In this document: positions 24,917 through 35,883 of the stretch, in pieces
How positions within the stretch are numbered: the stretch's first letter is position 1
Layout: each line of letters opens with the position of its first letter
Assembly: GCA_963555705.1 (NCBI GenBank)
Contig: OY743171.1
Span: 15,499,352-15,563,351 of the forward strand
Source: Ligustrum vulgare
Lineage: Eukaryota; Streptophyta; Magnoliopsida; Lamiales; Oleaceae
Reading direction: 5' to 3'
DNA length: 64,000 nt
Program-made: the position numbers and the translations under genes
The notes under the pieces: model-generated
Seen by the model: the letters and a program-made list of their open reading frames with translations, nothing else
Told to the model about the DNA's origin: nothing
Database searches by the model: none

Positions 24917-25330
24917 GCCATGTCGCTTAGGCAATAAGGAGGGCTTCTTGAGCCATGCCACTTAGGCAATATGGGGGCTTATGCCACTTAGGAAATGTGA
25001 GGGCTTCTTGAACCATGCCACTTAGGGCAATAAGATGGGCTTCTTGAGCCATGCCACTTAGGCAATGTGAGGGCTTCTTGAGCTATGCCACTTAGGGCAA
25101 TAAGAGGAGCCATGCCACTTAGGAAATAAGAGGATCCATGCCACTTAGGCAATAAGAGGAGTCATGCCACTTAGGCAATGTGAGGGCTTCTTGAGCCATG
25201 CCACTTAGGCAATGTGAGGGCTTCTTGAGCCATGCCACTTAGGGCAATAAGAGGAGACATGCTACTTAGGCAATAAGAGGATCCATGCCACTTAGGTAGT
25301 AAGAGGAGCCATGCCACTTAGGGAAATAAG
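24917..25330. repeat. Leader tandem array B (atgccacttagg units)
   Basis: Fourteen copies of an a(g/t)ccatgccacttagg core joined by gcaataagagg or caatgtgagggcttcttg. Unit length alternates between about 25 and 40 bp, suggesting two unit types were amplified together. Confidence 0.9.
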
Positions 25331-25379
25331 AAGGAGAGTCCCTCTTTCGGGGAGGCCTTTCTTCAAGGCATTTGTTACT

Positions 25380-25810
25380 AATCTTTCTCAAAATGTTTCC
25401 TTCCTTTTTCAAGGTTTTTTTTTTTGTAGTATTTCTCCTCTCTTTTTCAAGAGGTTCTTCACCTTTTTTTCAAGATTTTTTTGGTTCTTCACTCTTTTCC
25501 AAGAGGTTATCAGCCATTTTTCAAGGTTTTGTGTAGTATTTCTCCTCTCTTTTTCAAGAGGTTCTTCACCTTTTTTCAAGGTTTTGTGTTGTATTTCTCC
25601 TCTCTTTTTCAAGAGGCTCTTCACCTTTTTTTAAGGTTAACAAACTTTTATTTCAAAGTTCTTGCCTTTTTCAAGGTTAATAAACTTGTGTTTCAAAGTT
25701 CTTGCCTTTTTCAAGGGCAACAAACTTGTATTTCAAAGTTCTTATGGTCCTTTGCTCTTTTGCAAGAGGTCGCTCGACCCTTTTTCAAGGTTTCCTTTTG
25801 CGCGTGTACC
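25380..25810. repeat. Leader tandem array C (tttttcaaggtt units)
   Basis: Units of two kinds: ctctctttttcaagaggttcttcacc (25430-25640) and aaacttgtatttcaaagttcttgcctttttcaagg (25640-25760). On the minus strand the second reads ccttgaaaaaggcaagaactttgaaa, which matches the leader array of element 2 at 39345-39760. This array is therefore a family feature. Confidence 0.85.
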
Positions 25811-25849
25811 TTTTAACCATGAGTTTTCGTGGTTATCAATATGACTTCC

Positions 25850-25865
25850 CACAGACGGCGCCAAA
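25850..25865 (-). other. Primer-binding-site-like sequence of element 1
   Basis: Minus-strand ggcgccgtctgtggga starts two bases inside the 5' LTR. Element 2 has cggcgtcgtctgtggga in the same place. The position suits a tRNA primer site; I do not assign the tRNA. Confidence 0.55.
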
Positions 25866-25866
25866 A

Positions 25867-26547
25867 TGTTGACCACAAAATACGGCTAGACATTGGACCA
25901 ACACGTCTCAGCTCCTCCCTCTTGAACACGTGGATCTCCTGCACACTGTGACAAACAATCAGTTTGCAAAGGGGGCCGATGTGGCTCCCTTTTGCACTCT
26001 GATGTCAAAGTCAGTGCTCATTTCAAACAAATATAAATTGGGTACGAGAAATATATGTGTGTAAAGAGAGAAAGGGGAGTGAGAATAAAATATTTAGTTA
26101 AGAGAGTGAAAATGCTAAACCCCTACAAAGCGGGAGGAGTGCTCTATTTATAGAGGAACTCGTTGTTTCGGATCATGAGACGTGGCGTACTTTACACTTG
26201 TATTTACCCTAACTTCTAAAAAGGAGATCTTGCCTTTTGATATTAATCATTACTATACTTTGTAGGGGATGGACGTCTGTCACTTCATGGTAAAGGTGGT
26301 GTCACATCTCTAACTCCATCCCTTGTCCCATCCCTCTTCTGTGTGTCACTGTAAAGCACTTCGGCTAAACATAAAGCACATCGGCCAAACACAAATCAGT
26401 TCGGCCAAAGAGGTTCGAGTGATATTCCACCTCGGAAGTTGACCCAGTGTGATATTCTAAGCTTTAACCATGGGCTAGAGTCCACTGGACCCTCATTGGG
26501 CATTCGTTAGTGGTCCAATGTGCCGCATTTTGGGTACTATCTCAACA
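25867..26547 (-). repeat. 5' LTR of element 1
   Basis: Near-identical to 14545-15225. A TATA-like box on the minus strand (reverse complement of tatttata) lies at 26145-26152, in a context (agttcctctataaat) shared with the LTRs of element 2. Confidence 0.9.
26145..26152 (-). promoter_or_regulatory. TATA-like box of element 1 5' LTR
   Basis: TATAAATA on the minus strand within aagttcctctataaatagag-like context. Conserved in all four Tat LTRs of the window. Confidence 0.65.
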
Positions 26548-26552
26548 TTAAT
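26548..26552. repeat. Target-site duplication TTAAT (right) of element 1
   Basis: Exact partner of 14540-14544. Confidence 0.9.
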
Positions 26553-27828
26553 AATCATTGAAATTGAATAGTTATACAAATGAGTTATGCAAATAGTCAT
26601 TGAAGTATTTATTTTATAGTAAGTCATTCTACTAATAAAATAATCTACATATAAATTCAAAAAAAAAAAAATCCTACCTTTTAACAACTCAATGTCCCAA
26701 AATTTTCTGTTACAAACTTCATTATTTGAAGTACTGAGTCTCAAATAGAGGCTTAAGTACACATTCTTCAAAAGAATCCAATTGAATTCATATTTTTAAA
26801 TATGTGCATTTTCCAGGTCTCGAAGTTTCTTAGTCCGCCTTCGCCTATTGAAAATCAATTACATTTTCTTAAATTCGTAAAATAAAAATAAAAATAAAAA
26901 ATAATTGTAAATGTCATATAAATATTTTTCTTCAAAATTAAAAAATGAAACAGTATGAAACAGTAGTGTTCATCAATCTATTTTTCTTTTTCTTTTTTCA
27001 TTTTACTGAAACTCTGTGTGTATATCACGGATATATCTATTTTTTTACTTATTACAAATTCTATGTAAATGTAATTTTTGTTTTCCAATTTTAGGTTTTA
27101 AATCAATTTAGATTACAATATTTAAAGAAATTTTTTGAAACGGTAAACATAAAAACCGTAAAAAAAAAAAAATTAATGTATGTGTAAATGATTTTTTTTT
27201 TTTTAATTAATTGTCTTCATTCCTTTCTCATTTTAATAAATTATTCATTTCATATCTTAAAATATAAATTTGATATATGGCAAAGCTAGTTTAATGTTCT
27301 AAAGTTATGTTTAACCAATTTGAAAGAAGCTCCATACAAATAAATCCCCTATAAAATAAAGAAACTCGTGTCTTAAGTAATAACCAATTCAGGAAATAAT
27401 TCATATAAATAGAGCCAGAATCAAATGGCGAGACTACATGAGACGGTTTATTGTTCCAAAGTAGTTTTTGACCAATTATGGAGAAGCTTCATTAAAAGGG
27501 AACCAAAACCAAAGTCAAATAAATGGAAATAGAATTCCCTTACAACATGTGATTAATTAGAAACAAATGCAAGGATTTTGAAGCCAACCAAAGATCATTT
27601 CAAGTAATTGATTTTTGAAATTATCCAATTCTAAGTAATTATAACAATATTACATTCAAACAAAATAGACCTATAAGTGTACATAATTTCATTATCAAAT
27701 CCTATAATTTTTTAGAGAATACTCAATATGAATAAGCTCCCCTGGTTTGAGCTAAGAGTCCCCAAAACCGCAAAGGCCAAGAGTGGGCTAACATCTAGTG
27801 AATCAAGTATTGGAGGGACTATATGTTG
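26553..27828. other. AT-rich intergenic DNA
   Basis: No recognised coding or repeat feature. This is DNA between element 1 and the Copia element. Confidence 0.55.
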
Positions 27829-27833
27829 GAAAA

Positions 27834-28277
27834 TTCATGTCAAAGATAATTGTTTATCTATGACCCAAAATCATCATGTTGAATTATCAAGAATTAAATA
27901 ACTGAAGAGGAAGCGTACCTTAATCAAATATGATTCACGATTAACGATTTTACGGTTGGATCTTCCAAATCAATACGTAGTCCTTATTTTCTCTTTGATG
28001 ATGGGATGTCAAAAAGAATGAACAGTACGTCTGATTCAGGGACCATAACCGACTTTATATACTGAATTGTCGGTTAAACTAATTCGGCCCATCATGAATT
28101 AGGTAATGGTCTGTTATCTACACATGAAAGCTCATACATTAATTAGATGCATTAAAGTCCGATATATATAAAATCCTTATTAGATCACTTTAATTGGGCT
28201 TAACCAAATTTGATAACCTTTTGCTCAATACACAATAATTCACATATAAGCCCACACGATTGATTAAAATCCTTACA
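27834..28277 (-). repeat. 3' LTR of Copia element
   Basis: Closely similar to 33475-33928, with scattered substitutions and short indels. Confidence 0.9.
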
Positions 28278-28699
28278 ATCTCCCACTTGGGCTATATGTG
28301 TAACCTTACAATTGTGTATCAATCATAACCTTATGAGTACTCAGAATTTTGCTATCATTACTGAATGCATCCCCAAACAATCCGGTCCATCAATTATATC
28401 AACATAGGATCAAAGCGACTTTCACTACATTAATCGTAACTAAACCTATCAATGGTCACGTATATCGACATAACTGAATGACATGGATCAAGTATGGATG
28501 TGTAGCATGGAAATTACATGTAATGTGATATTTAACATGCCTATCTCCAACTGGTCCAACTTTAGTGAGATCATCCTCGAACGAGTTCAGAGATAATAAA
28601 CCTGAAATCATACAGCTGTAAATAACTTTAACTTTAAAATGTATCCAAAAGGACAGTAAATGTGTCTAATGCAGCCAAAATACAAACTCCCACTGAAAC

Positions 28700-29353
28700 C
28701 AAATATTCTTAAGAAATACAACACCCATATGAGTATTGTGCTCATGAAAGACCTTGGGTTGTAATACTTTAGTAAGCGGATCCGCAATTATGGAGTTTGT
28801 GTCAATGTGCTCTTATTGACACGTGTCCACTCTGAACTGTATCCTTCACAACCAGGAACTTATGTCAATGTATTTTGACTCAGTTGAGCTCCTGTTGTTA
28901 TTGGAATATAAATCTGCTGAGTTATTGTCACAATATAACTTTAGTGGTCTTTCTATACCGTACAGAATATGCAGCCCAATGACAAAATTTCGCAACTATA
29001 TTCCATAATTAGATGCCCCCAAAATTGCTACAAACTGTGCTGCCAAGTGAAAGAAGCTAAAGTATTTGTTAAGTACTCTTTCCAGAAATAGCTCCTCCAA
29101 CTAGCAGATAAATGTAGCCTGATGTGGATCTTTTACTTTCTTGGCATCTAGCAAAAATCGAAATCATAATACCATATGATCTCCAACTGATCCGATTTCT
29201 GTATGTGAGCATGTAATCTTTTGTTCTCTTTAAATACCTTATAACCCATGTTTGGCTGCTTTCCAAATGATCCATCTCAGGGTTACTTAAATATCTCATT
29301 AGTATCCCAATAATATATGCAATATCCGAACGCATACAAATTTGAGCATACAT
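28700..29353 (-). pseudogene. Copia RNase H fragment
   Basis: The open segment at 29069-29353 contains MYAQICMRSDIAYIIGILMR, then WVIRYLKRTKDYMLTYR and STSGYIYLLVGGAISGKST. These are the conserved RT-to-RNase H linker and the STSGY block of plant Copia polyproteins. The usual WKS after GGAIS is GKS. Further RNase H-like sequence continues to about 28700 in shifted frames. Confidence 0.85.
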
Positions 29354-29359
29354 CAGATT

Positions 29360-30200
29360 TTCTATAGCTTAACTATATGGGATCCTCTGCATTTCTTTAA
29401 CTTCAAGATAAATTTTCGGGCATTAGTTGAGACTAAATTGTCTCCCTTAACGATATAAGGGTGTCCCCTGATTTACTGTCTTGTATGCCAAACCTCTTAA
29501 GTACTTTATCGCTATAGCCCTTTTGTGACAATTCAAGAATACCTCGAGAACAATCCTGGTGTATCTAAATTCCTAATACAAAAGAGACGTCACCAAGATT
29601 TTTAATCTCAAAATTCCTTGACAAAAAATCTCATGATTTTATGTGACATGCCTATATCATTAGTGGCAAGCAATATGTTGTCAACATACAAAACCAGGAA
29701 AATATACTTACTCCCACTGAACTTGTAATACACACAACCATCAATAGCATTAATCTCAAAACCAAATGAGATAATTGATTGATGAAATTTGTATTACCCT
29801 TAACGGGAAGCCGACTTGAGCACATAAATGGATTTCTTTAATTTGCAAACCGTCTCATCAATGTATCCATTGAGAAACGTCATCTCAACATCCATTTGAT
29901 GTAACTCGAGGTCAAAATGAGCAACAACCTAACTTTCCTGAAAGAGCCTTTCATTGAAACCGAAGAGAAGGTCTCTTTATAATCAATGCCATCATTCTGT
30001 ATAAAGCCCTTAGATACAAGACGAACTTTATATCTTTCCACATTACCTTTCGAATCCCCCTTGGTTTAAAAATCCATTTAAGAGCAATGGGTTTCGCACC
30101 TTCTGGTAATAGGACAAGATCCAAAACTTTATTGTCTTGCATATGCTTATACTCCTTATTTACGACATCAATCCACTTCTGAGAGTTAGAACCCTGCATG
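29360..30200 (-). pseudogene. Copia reverse transcriptase fragment
   Basis: The N-terminal part (29951-30199) has SQKWIDVVNKEYKHMQDN, LVLLPEGAKPIALKWIFKP and the start of the RT palm. The catalytic box reads LYVDNILLATND (29678-29689 encode YVDN), so the second Asp of YVDD is Asn. The reading frame is broken by several frameshifts and stops. Confidence 0.85.
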
Positions 30201-30240
30201 GCCTGATGGAATTGATTGGACCATCATTCCATTATTTTCC

Positions 30241-30690
30241 TTATGTTTTTGGAAAAATACTATTTAAATTATCCGGAATAGCATTTTTTCCATTTCTCTC
30301 GTGGATCTCCTTAATGGCTTTAGTTATTAAGGTTTTTGAGTTTGTACTTCTGAAATTTACCTTATTTTGGATGGGAGGTTCTTCAATATTGTCGAATTGA
30401 GGTTCCGGATATGCTTGTTGATCAATAACATGCATAAAAACTTGCACATTGTCAAAAGCAACAATAGTAGGAATCGAAATCGATCCTCCCTCAACTTCTT
30501 CCTTAAAGACAATATCTCTAACCTTATTTCTCCCCAAACTCAACATCCTCAAAAATGTGGCATTTCCCGTTTCAAAAGTTGACTTAAGTGTGGGATCATA
30601 AAATTAATAGCCCCTTAAATGCTCAGAATAACCAATAAAGTAGCTACTGACTGTTTTGGAGTCCAATTTCTTTATGTGGTTTCTTTTATT
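30241..30690 (-). pseudogene. Copia integrase C-terminal region and linker
   Basis: The open segment at 30241-30552 follows a stretch with FETGNATFL, the conserved end of Copia integrase, and leads to the acidic/proline linker before RT (AYPEPQFDNIEEPP). At about 30690 the sequence jumps directly to gag-like sequence, so the zinc finger and DDE core are deleted. Confidence 0.75.
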
Positions 30691-30829
30691 TTGGACCCTT
30701 AACAACTTTATTTTCTTTATTTGTTTTCTTGCCCTTATCTTTAGAGTTGTTTTCCAAATGAACACTTTCAATTTTTTCCTGCTTCAACTTTTCTTCCTCT
30801 TGCACACAAAATAGAATGAGGTCATTTAG

Positions 30830-31430
30830 AGTTCATTTCACCCTTTGATAGTTACAACTGACCTTAAATTGACTGAATTGTGCAAGAAGCTTGCACACTA
30901 TGAAATGAGCTCATTGAGAGTCCATTTATACTTTGACAGTTATAACTAACCTTAAATTAACTATATTGTGCAGGAAGCAATATCAATACCAAATACACGA
31001 GCAAGTCATTAGACAAGTCGAGTTTTAGTTCCTTAAGTTTTGAAGCAGTGTGAGACATCTACATGATGTACTTCCTTATTTTTCCATTACCTTTATACTT
31101 TATTGAAATCAAGCTTTGCATAAGCGTACCTGTTTCAGCCTTGTCGTTTTTTGCAAAACTTTTCTTAATTTCGGCAAGGAATTCATTAGCATCATTTACC
31201 TCCTCAGATACTATGCCACTAATTCTGGAATTCCGCACTTAATGATCATGAGACTCGCGTAATTTAAGCAATCCCACTTCTCAAATTTCCTCATTTGATT
31301 AGATGAACTTTCATCCGTAAGAGGAGCAGGTTGCTCAATCCTTAGTACACGGTCTATATCCATGCAGCCAACGAAAAGTTAATGTTCTTGTTTTGATCCT
31401 TGAAGTTTGTTCCATAAATGCATGGATTAA
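30830..31430 (-). pseudogene. Copia gag fragment
   Basis: Minus-strand frames show LMQSLISIKYKGNGKIRKYI and HMSHTASKLKELKL, characteristic of the UBN2-type gag of plant Copia elements. A 67-residue open piece (31335-31538) overlaps its N-terminal part. No CCHC knuckle or protease follows. Confidence 0.75.
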
Positions 31431-31560
31431 ATTTAAGCTTGTAGATATACTACTAGTAGAATTTGAAACCGAATAGAGAACACTTAAACAAAATAGCTCA
31501 CATAAATACCTTATTATGCAAATCATACTTTCAAACAATGGTAGGGCCCATCACAAGATA

Positions 31561-32030
31561 CCTAGCACAACATCAATATTTAGTCTTTGGACATAAATAT
31601 TGACTTGTAAGTGGTACTCTTGGTATAGTAATCAAACACTGACAGTAAGACATTTCAACCAGTAAACCTTTCTTTGGACCGATTTATTGATCACACGTTA
31701 AACCAAATAACCGTCACCCATTTATCACCACAAGTTCATGTGAAATTCGAGCCAAATATTGACCTTTCTTTGGGCCGATCAATATCCGCATGAAATAACA
31801 CACAAACACCTAATTTTTCCTTAGTGTAGTGATCAAACACTGGTAATAAGACATGTTAATCAATAAACCTTTCTTTGGAACGATTTATTAGTCACACGTT
31901 AAACCAAATAATTGCTACATATTTACCACCACAGGTGCATGTGAAATTCGAGCCAAACATTGACCTTCCTTTGGGCCGATCAACATCCGCAATGAACAAC
32001 ACACACACAAATACCTTCTAATATTCTAAA
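31561..32030. repeat. 201-bp tandem duplication in Copia leader
   Basis: atcaaacact occurs at 31631 and 31832. Both copies carry aaacctttctttgga and gttaaaccaaataa and end in ctttgggccgatca. Lies between gag and the 5' LTR. Confidence 0.8.
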
Positions 32031-32199
32031 TTAATTAATATCCACAAGAGAGGTTGCTTTGGCAACATGTTGCTTCAACTACTTACTTTCGAATATTATA
32101 TCTCTCAAAAGATTCCGATGTCCAATATTTGAAACTGAAATCACTGATTTCATATATTTTGACTTTAGGATTTGAATTATAGAATTCAAAACTTTAGAA

Positions 32200-32700
32200 T
32201 AAAGGAATCCTTAAGTTGAGAGAGTCAATTGCAATATTCTTAAACCTTAGGTGGCCAATTATGAAAAATTTTAAGCTTGAAGGACTTAAATTACAATTTT
32301 TCCAAAACTTTATTGGCCAATTTAGAGAAATTTCAAACTTTAGGTCCCAATTTGAAAGAAAATCAAACTTTAGAGGTCCAAAATAGTGAACTTGGAAACT
32401 TTAAGGACTTAATTGAAAAAATTTCAAAATTTAGGGACTAATTTAAAAATTCCCAAACTTTAAGGACAAATTTAGAAGATTTCTAAACTTTAGGGACTGA
32501 AAATAAAAAATTTCAAACTTTAGGGACCCAATTAGAGAATTTCAGAATTGTATGGATCAATTTTGAAAAATTTCAGACTTTAAGTACTGAATCGTGAAAT
32601 TCTGAACTTTAAAGAACCAACTTAAATGATTTCATAACTTCAGGGGCTTTGGTCGTAAAAAAACATAATTGAAGGGCTTAAACTTTATTTCAAAATAAAG
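32200..32700. repeat. Degenerate aaactttagggac repeats in Copia leader
   Basis: More than ten imperfect repeats of a ~35-45-bp unit with the core aaactttagggac(c/t). Similar in style to the gttgagggactaaaat repeats at 17510-17830 in the solo LTR. Confidence 0.75.
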
Positions 32701-32804
32701 AGGGAGGACTGGAGGTGCAAGTAACTATAATTATCTAAAATTGCAAAATAAGTCCTTGGCGACTTCTAATTTCCGGGTGAAGTCATTGTCCCAAAATCGT
32801 GACA

Positions 32805-32824
32805 GCTAGGGTTTAAACCCTAGC
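32805..32824. other. 20-bp perfect palindrome of telomere-motif halves
   Basis: gctagggtttaaaccctagc is its own reverse complement and joins two AGGGTTT motifs head to head. It is followed by gccgccgccgc. A telo-box-like promoter motif or chance; no other telomeric repeats are nearby. Confidence 0.6.
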
Positions 32825-33459
32825 CGCCGCCGCCGCTCTTAAGCCCTCAAAATGCGTCGCCATTGCGGCAACGTACACTGCCTGCAGCGCCATCTCCGGC
32901 GCTGCATTCCTTAATCATCCGAATGGATTCAACCACCACCAAAAAGCCACCCAACTCGATTTCATTCACACCCAAATCATACTCGAAAACCATACCCAAC
33001 ACCTAAAGAAACAAATCCCTGAATCTATATACATGCACAAATCGAATCTGGATATCATATATAGACAACTAAGAAGCATAATGTTGAATATACACGTCCA
33101 GGCAGTGAGTACAATCTGATTCCAGATACATTAATCCAAATCCCAATCCAATATCAATCTTCAACTACGAAGTTCTGATTTCGCATAAATACATACAAGA
33201 TTCACACAATTTCAATGAAATCGAATCAATGAAATCCATGCCCAATTTCAACAGATTTCATATTTACATCATATACACTTTAATCTTCATCACCTAATTT
33301 AAATATATATACACGCAGGAACTTAATATATCTATGATTCCAATTTTTTTAGGAATCCAATATCACTTTCAACTGAAATTCTCGGCTTAATCATATTTTA
33401 ATCCAAAGTTAATCCAAAGCGTACAATTAAACACAAATTTGATAATCAACACGATGATT

Positions 33460-33474
33460 GGCTCTGACACCACT
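33460..33474 (-). other. Primer-binding site of Copia element
   Basis: Minus strand agTGGTGTCAGAGCC directly inside the 5' LTR, matching the plant initiator-tRNA-Met primer-site consensus apart from one base. Confidence 0.8.
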
Positions 33475-33928
33475 TGTTGAAAAATTCATGTCACGGATAA
33501 TTTTTTATCTATGACCCAAAATCATCATGCTGAATTATCAAGAATTAAATAACTGAAGCGAAAGTGTACCTTAATCAGATATGATTCACGATTAACGATT
33601 TTACGGTTGGATCTTCCAAATCAATACGTAGTCCTTATTTTCTCTCTGATGATGGGATGTCAAAAAGAATGAACAGTACGTCTGATTCTGGGACCATAAC
33701 CGACTTTATATACTGAATTGTCAGTTAACCTAATTCGGTCCATCATGAATTAGGTAATGGTCTGGTATCTACACATGAAAGCTCATACATTAATTAGATG
33801 TATTAAAGCCCGATATATATAAAATCCTTATTAGATCACTTTAATTGGGCTTAACCAAATTTGATAGTCTTTTATTCAATACACAATAATTCACATATAA
33901 GCCCACACGATTGATTAAAATCCTTACA
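33475..33928 (-). repeat. 5' LTR of Copia element
   Basis: Partner of 27834-28277. Confidence 0.9.
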
Positions 33929-33933
33929 GTATA

Positions 33934-34699
33934 GTCCTAAAAAGATTCAAGCACGGATCGCATAAGTCCCTAATCGCAAAAAACGGTTGCCTGTTCCTAG
34001 GGAATATTAGACAATAAAATCATATTTCAATAAATTCAAATTAAATGAACCCAAAAAAGAAATAAATAAATTGGCATTTATATATAGTAGTGATAGTGAT
34101 ATGGTTTTGGATCAAAGCAATTAAAAAAATGATGTTTCAGATTCTAAAAGTATCAACACATGGAAAATTGGTGTCGACATCATGTTCATATGGGCTTAAA
34201 ACAACAAAATCAGTTGGTGTCGACACCAAACAGACAACATGTCAACCAAACTTCATTCAGCCATAACTTTTTATTTATAACTCCGATTTGTAATCCGTAA
34301 AGTTCTTTGAACTCCATATTCAATGTTCTTTAAAATGATATATTTTACACTTCATACAAATATATATACAAGGATTTATATACTTATTTCTCCACCGACT
34401 CCGTGCTAAGAAAGGCTTCCATTCCAACAGAAAACTATTCTAAGAGCCTTTATGGATCTATTTATCTAATAAAATGTGAGACGGATACGCTATTTGAATT
34501 ATTTAATTGATGCTGAATGTATTTACTTAGATTAGTTGAATAATAAGTGAGTAGGATGTGTTTATTTGAATTATTTGAATATGTTTACTGGAAGTATTTG
34601 ATTATTGAAGTAAATTGAAAATGTTTATAAGAATTATATGAATTATTATACGTGAGTTGAATATGTTTATATGGAATGCGAATTGAATATGATTATTTG
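33934..34699. other. Flank of Copia element, LTR-like AT-rich DNA
   Basis: AT-rich, no coding signal. Likely the upstream part of the degraded LTR that ends at 35869, but no start could be fixed. Confidence 0.4.
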
Positions 34700-35869
34700 A
34701 TTTAATTTTCTAATAAAATGAATATTCGACAAACCATTTACATGTTGCATAATGTGAAACATGTTTTGATGAAATGACATTTGGTTCATGTTTTGAAATG
34801 CGATGGCATTCTATGGGTGATGAATCATAAAAGAAAGTAATGCATAAAGAAATGTTTTCTGCATGAGGATTATAGATTTGAACTCTAGCTCCCTGGATCA
34901 ATGTGTTGTTTTGGATATCGATGTTGATGATGTCGGGAGCACCTCGCGACTCCGAGGGTAGTGAGGAATGACAAGGTGATCTAATATCTCTATTGGAGTC
35001 GAACAGGCTGAAAGATGACTAGGATGTAGAAGCCTTAGAGGATGAAATTGTCCTGTGTAATCTGATTTGTTATGACTGATGTTGATGATGTCGAGAGCAC
35101 CTCGCGACTTCGACGGTTGCGAGAAACGACATGGTGGTCTAATATCCCTATTGGAGTCGAACGTGGTGAAAGATGACAGATATATAGAAGCCTTAGAGGA
35201 TGAAATAGTCCTATGCAATCTGACGTGTTATGACCATTTTATCGATATCCAGGTTATGGAATTGATAAGCGCTTTGGGGTAGAAGAGATAATTTATAATC
35301 AGGCCATGAAAACATGATTTCTGAAAAGAACATGCGTATGCATCTATTAGTCATCTAGCATTATTTTTGAAAAGAACATACATGAGCATCAACTACTCAA
35401 CATACATTTGAACTTGTCTTGAGTATGTGAAGTTGACTTGTATATCCCAATGTGTAATAACACACGTGCACCATATTCTGCTCACTAGGCACGCTTGTGC
35501 TCACCCCACGACTATTAACTTTTCAGGTAGTTATTGATTTAAAAAGGATTTGTGTGGATCTTCAGATAGCTTGATAGAAAGTGTTGCGACGACCTGTGAG
35601 TTGTGGACACCACCTAATAAGAGATTTTATATTTGAACTGTCATACTTTTTTCTTTGAACTTGTTATTTTAAAGTCGATATATATTGTTTCAAAAATTTA
35701 TATTTTTTATTTTTAAAGGAATTTGTTTAAGTAAAATTTATTTTGTAACTTAGTTATGTGACCATTTACATCACCGACTAAAAATATTCATGTGATTTTG
35801 GGATCATTACAAGAATGGTATCAGAGTATTATTCTTTAAAAAAAATCTTGAAAAATTCGGTGCGTTACA
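34700..35869 (+). mobile_element. Degraded LTR (3' part) of a CGTTACA-ending retrotransposon
   Basis: Ends gcgttaca at 35869 and is followed two bases later by TGGTATCAGAGC, an initiator-Met-tRNA primer site, so this is the right end of a 5' LTR in plus orientation. The CGTTACA end pairs with the TGTAACG starts seen at 11546 and 16197, a chromovirus-like LTR type. It contains an internal 158-bp tandem duplication. No internal coding region follows. Confidence 0.65.
34905..35230. repeat. 158-bp tandem duplication in degraded LTR
   Basis: atgttgatgatgtcg occurs at 34921 and 35079. Both copies contain gagcacctcgcgact, ctattggagtcgaac and agaagccttagaggatgaaa. Confidence 0.85.
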
Positions 35870-35883
35870 AGTGGTATCAGAGC
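35797..35883 (+). other. Duplicated LTR-end/primer-site junction
   Basis: attacaagaaTGGTATCAGAG (primer site 35816-35826) is followed 56 bp later by gttacaagTGGTATCAGAGC (35872-35883), with similar tcttgaaaa..tt sequence after each. A short tandem duplication created two successive primer sites; the second matches the consensus better. Confidence 0.75.

Larger units (their letters stand above)
14545..26547 (-). mobile_element. Tat-type Ty3/Gypsy LTR retrotransposon, element 1 (non-autonomous, nested)
   Basis: Complete element bounded by two LTRs of 681 bp (14545-15225 and 25867-26547) that start TGTTGA and end TCAACA. A perfect 5-bp target duplication, TTAAT, lies at 14540-14544 and 26548-26552. 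It is transcribed leftwards, so the right LTR is the 5' LTR. Next to that LTR is the primer-site-like ggcgccgtctgtggga (reverse complement of 25850-25865). Moving 3' come tandem arrays, an integrase C-terminal fragment, and an antisense gene on the plus strand interrupted by a solo LTR. Gag, protease, reverse transcriptase and the integrase core are absent. It is related to element 2 at 38557-49766: the last ~110 bp of the LTRs are almost the same, while the LTR 5' parts differ strongly. Tat-lineage assignment rests on the shared pol segments and the antisense-gene layout. Confidence 0.9.
27834..33928 (-). mobile_element. Ty1/Copia LTR retrotransposon, defective
   Basis: Two LTRs: 27834-28277 and 33475-33928, 444 and 454 bp, ends TGTTGG/TGTTGA...CTTACA on the plus strand. 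Flanks are ctata (27829-27833) and gtata (33929-33933), a 5-bp duplication with one mismatch. Transcription runs leftwards. Next to the 5' LTR (right) the minus strand reads agTGGTGTCAGAGCC, one base off the usual initiator-tRNA-Met primer site TGGTATCAGAGC. Next to the 3' LTR it reads ccaagtgggagat, a polypurine tract. Internal order on the minus strand is a long leader, gag, integrase C-terminus, reverse transcriptase, RNase H, which is Copia order. Protease and the integrase core are missing and the rest is full of stops and frameshifts. Confidence 0.9.

Noticed and set aside
24490..25844. Long open frames in the leader arrays of element 1
   Set aside because: They are tandem repeats with unit lengths that keep several frames open; no domain and no conservation as protein in element 2.
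14545..26547. CRISPR-like regular repeats at 24095-25330
   Set aside because: Plant nuclear DNA; spacers are themselves repeats and no cas genes exist.
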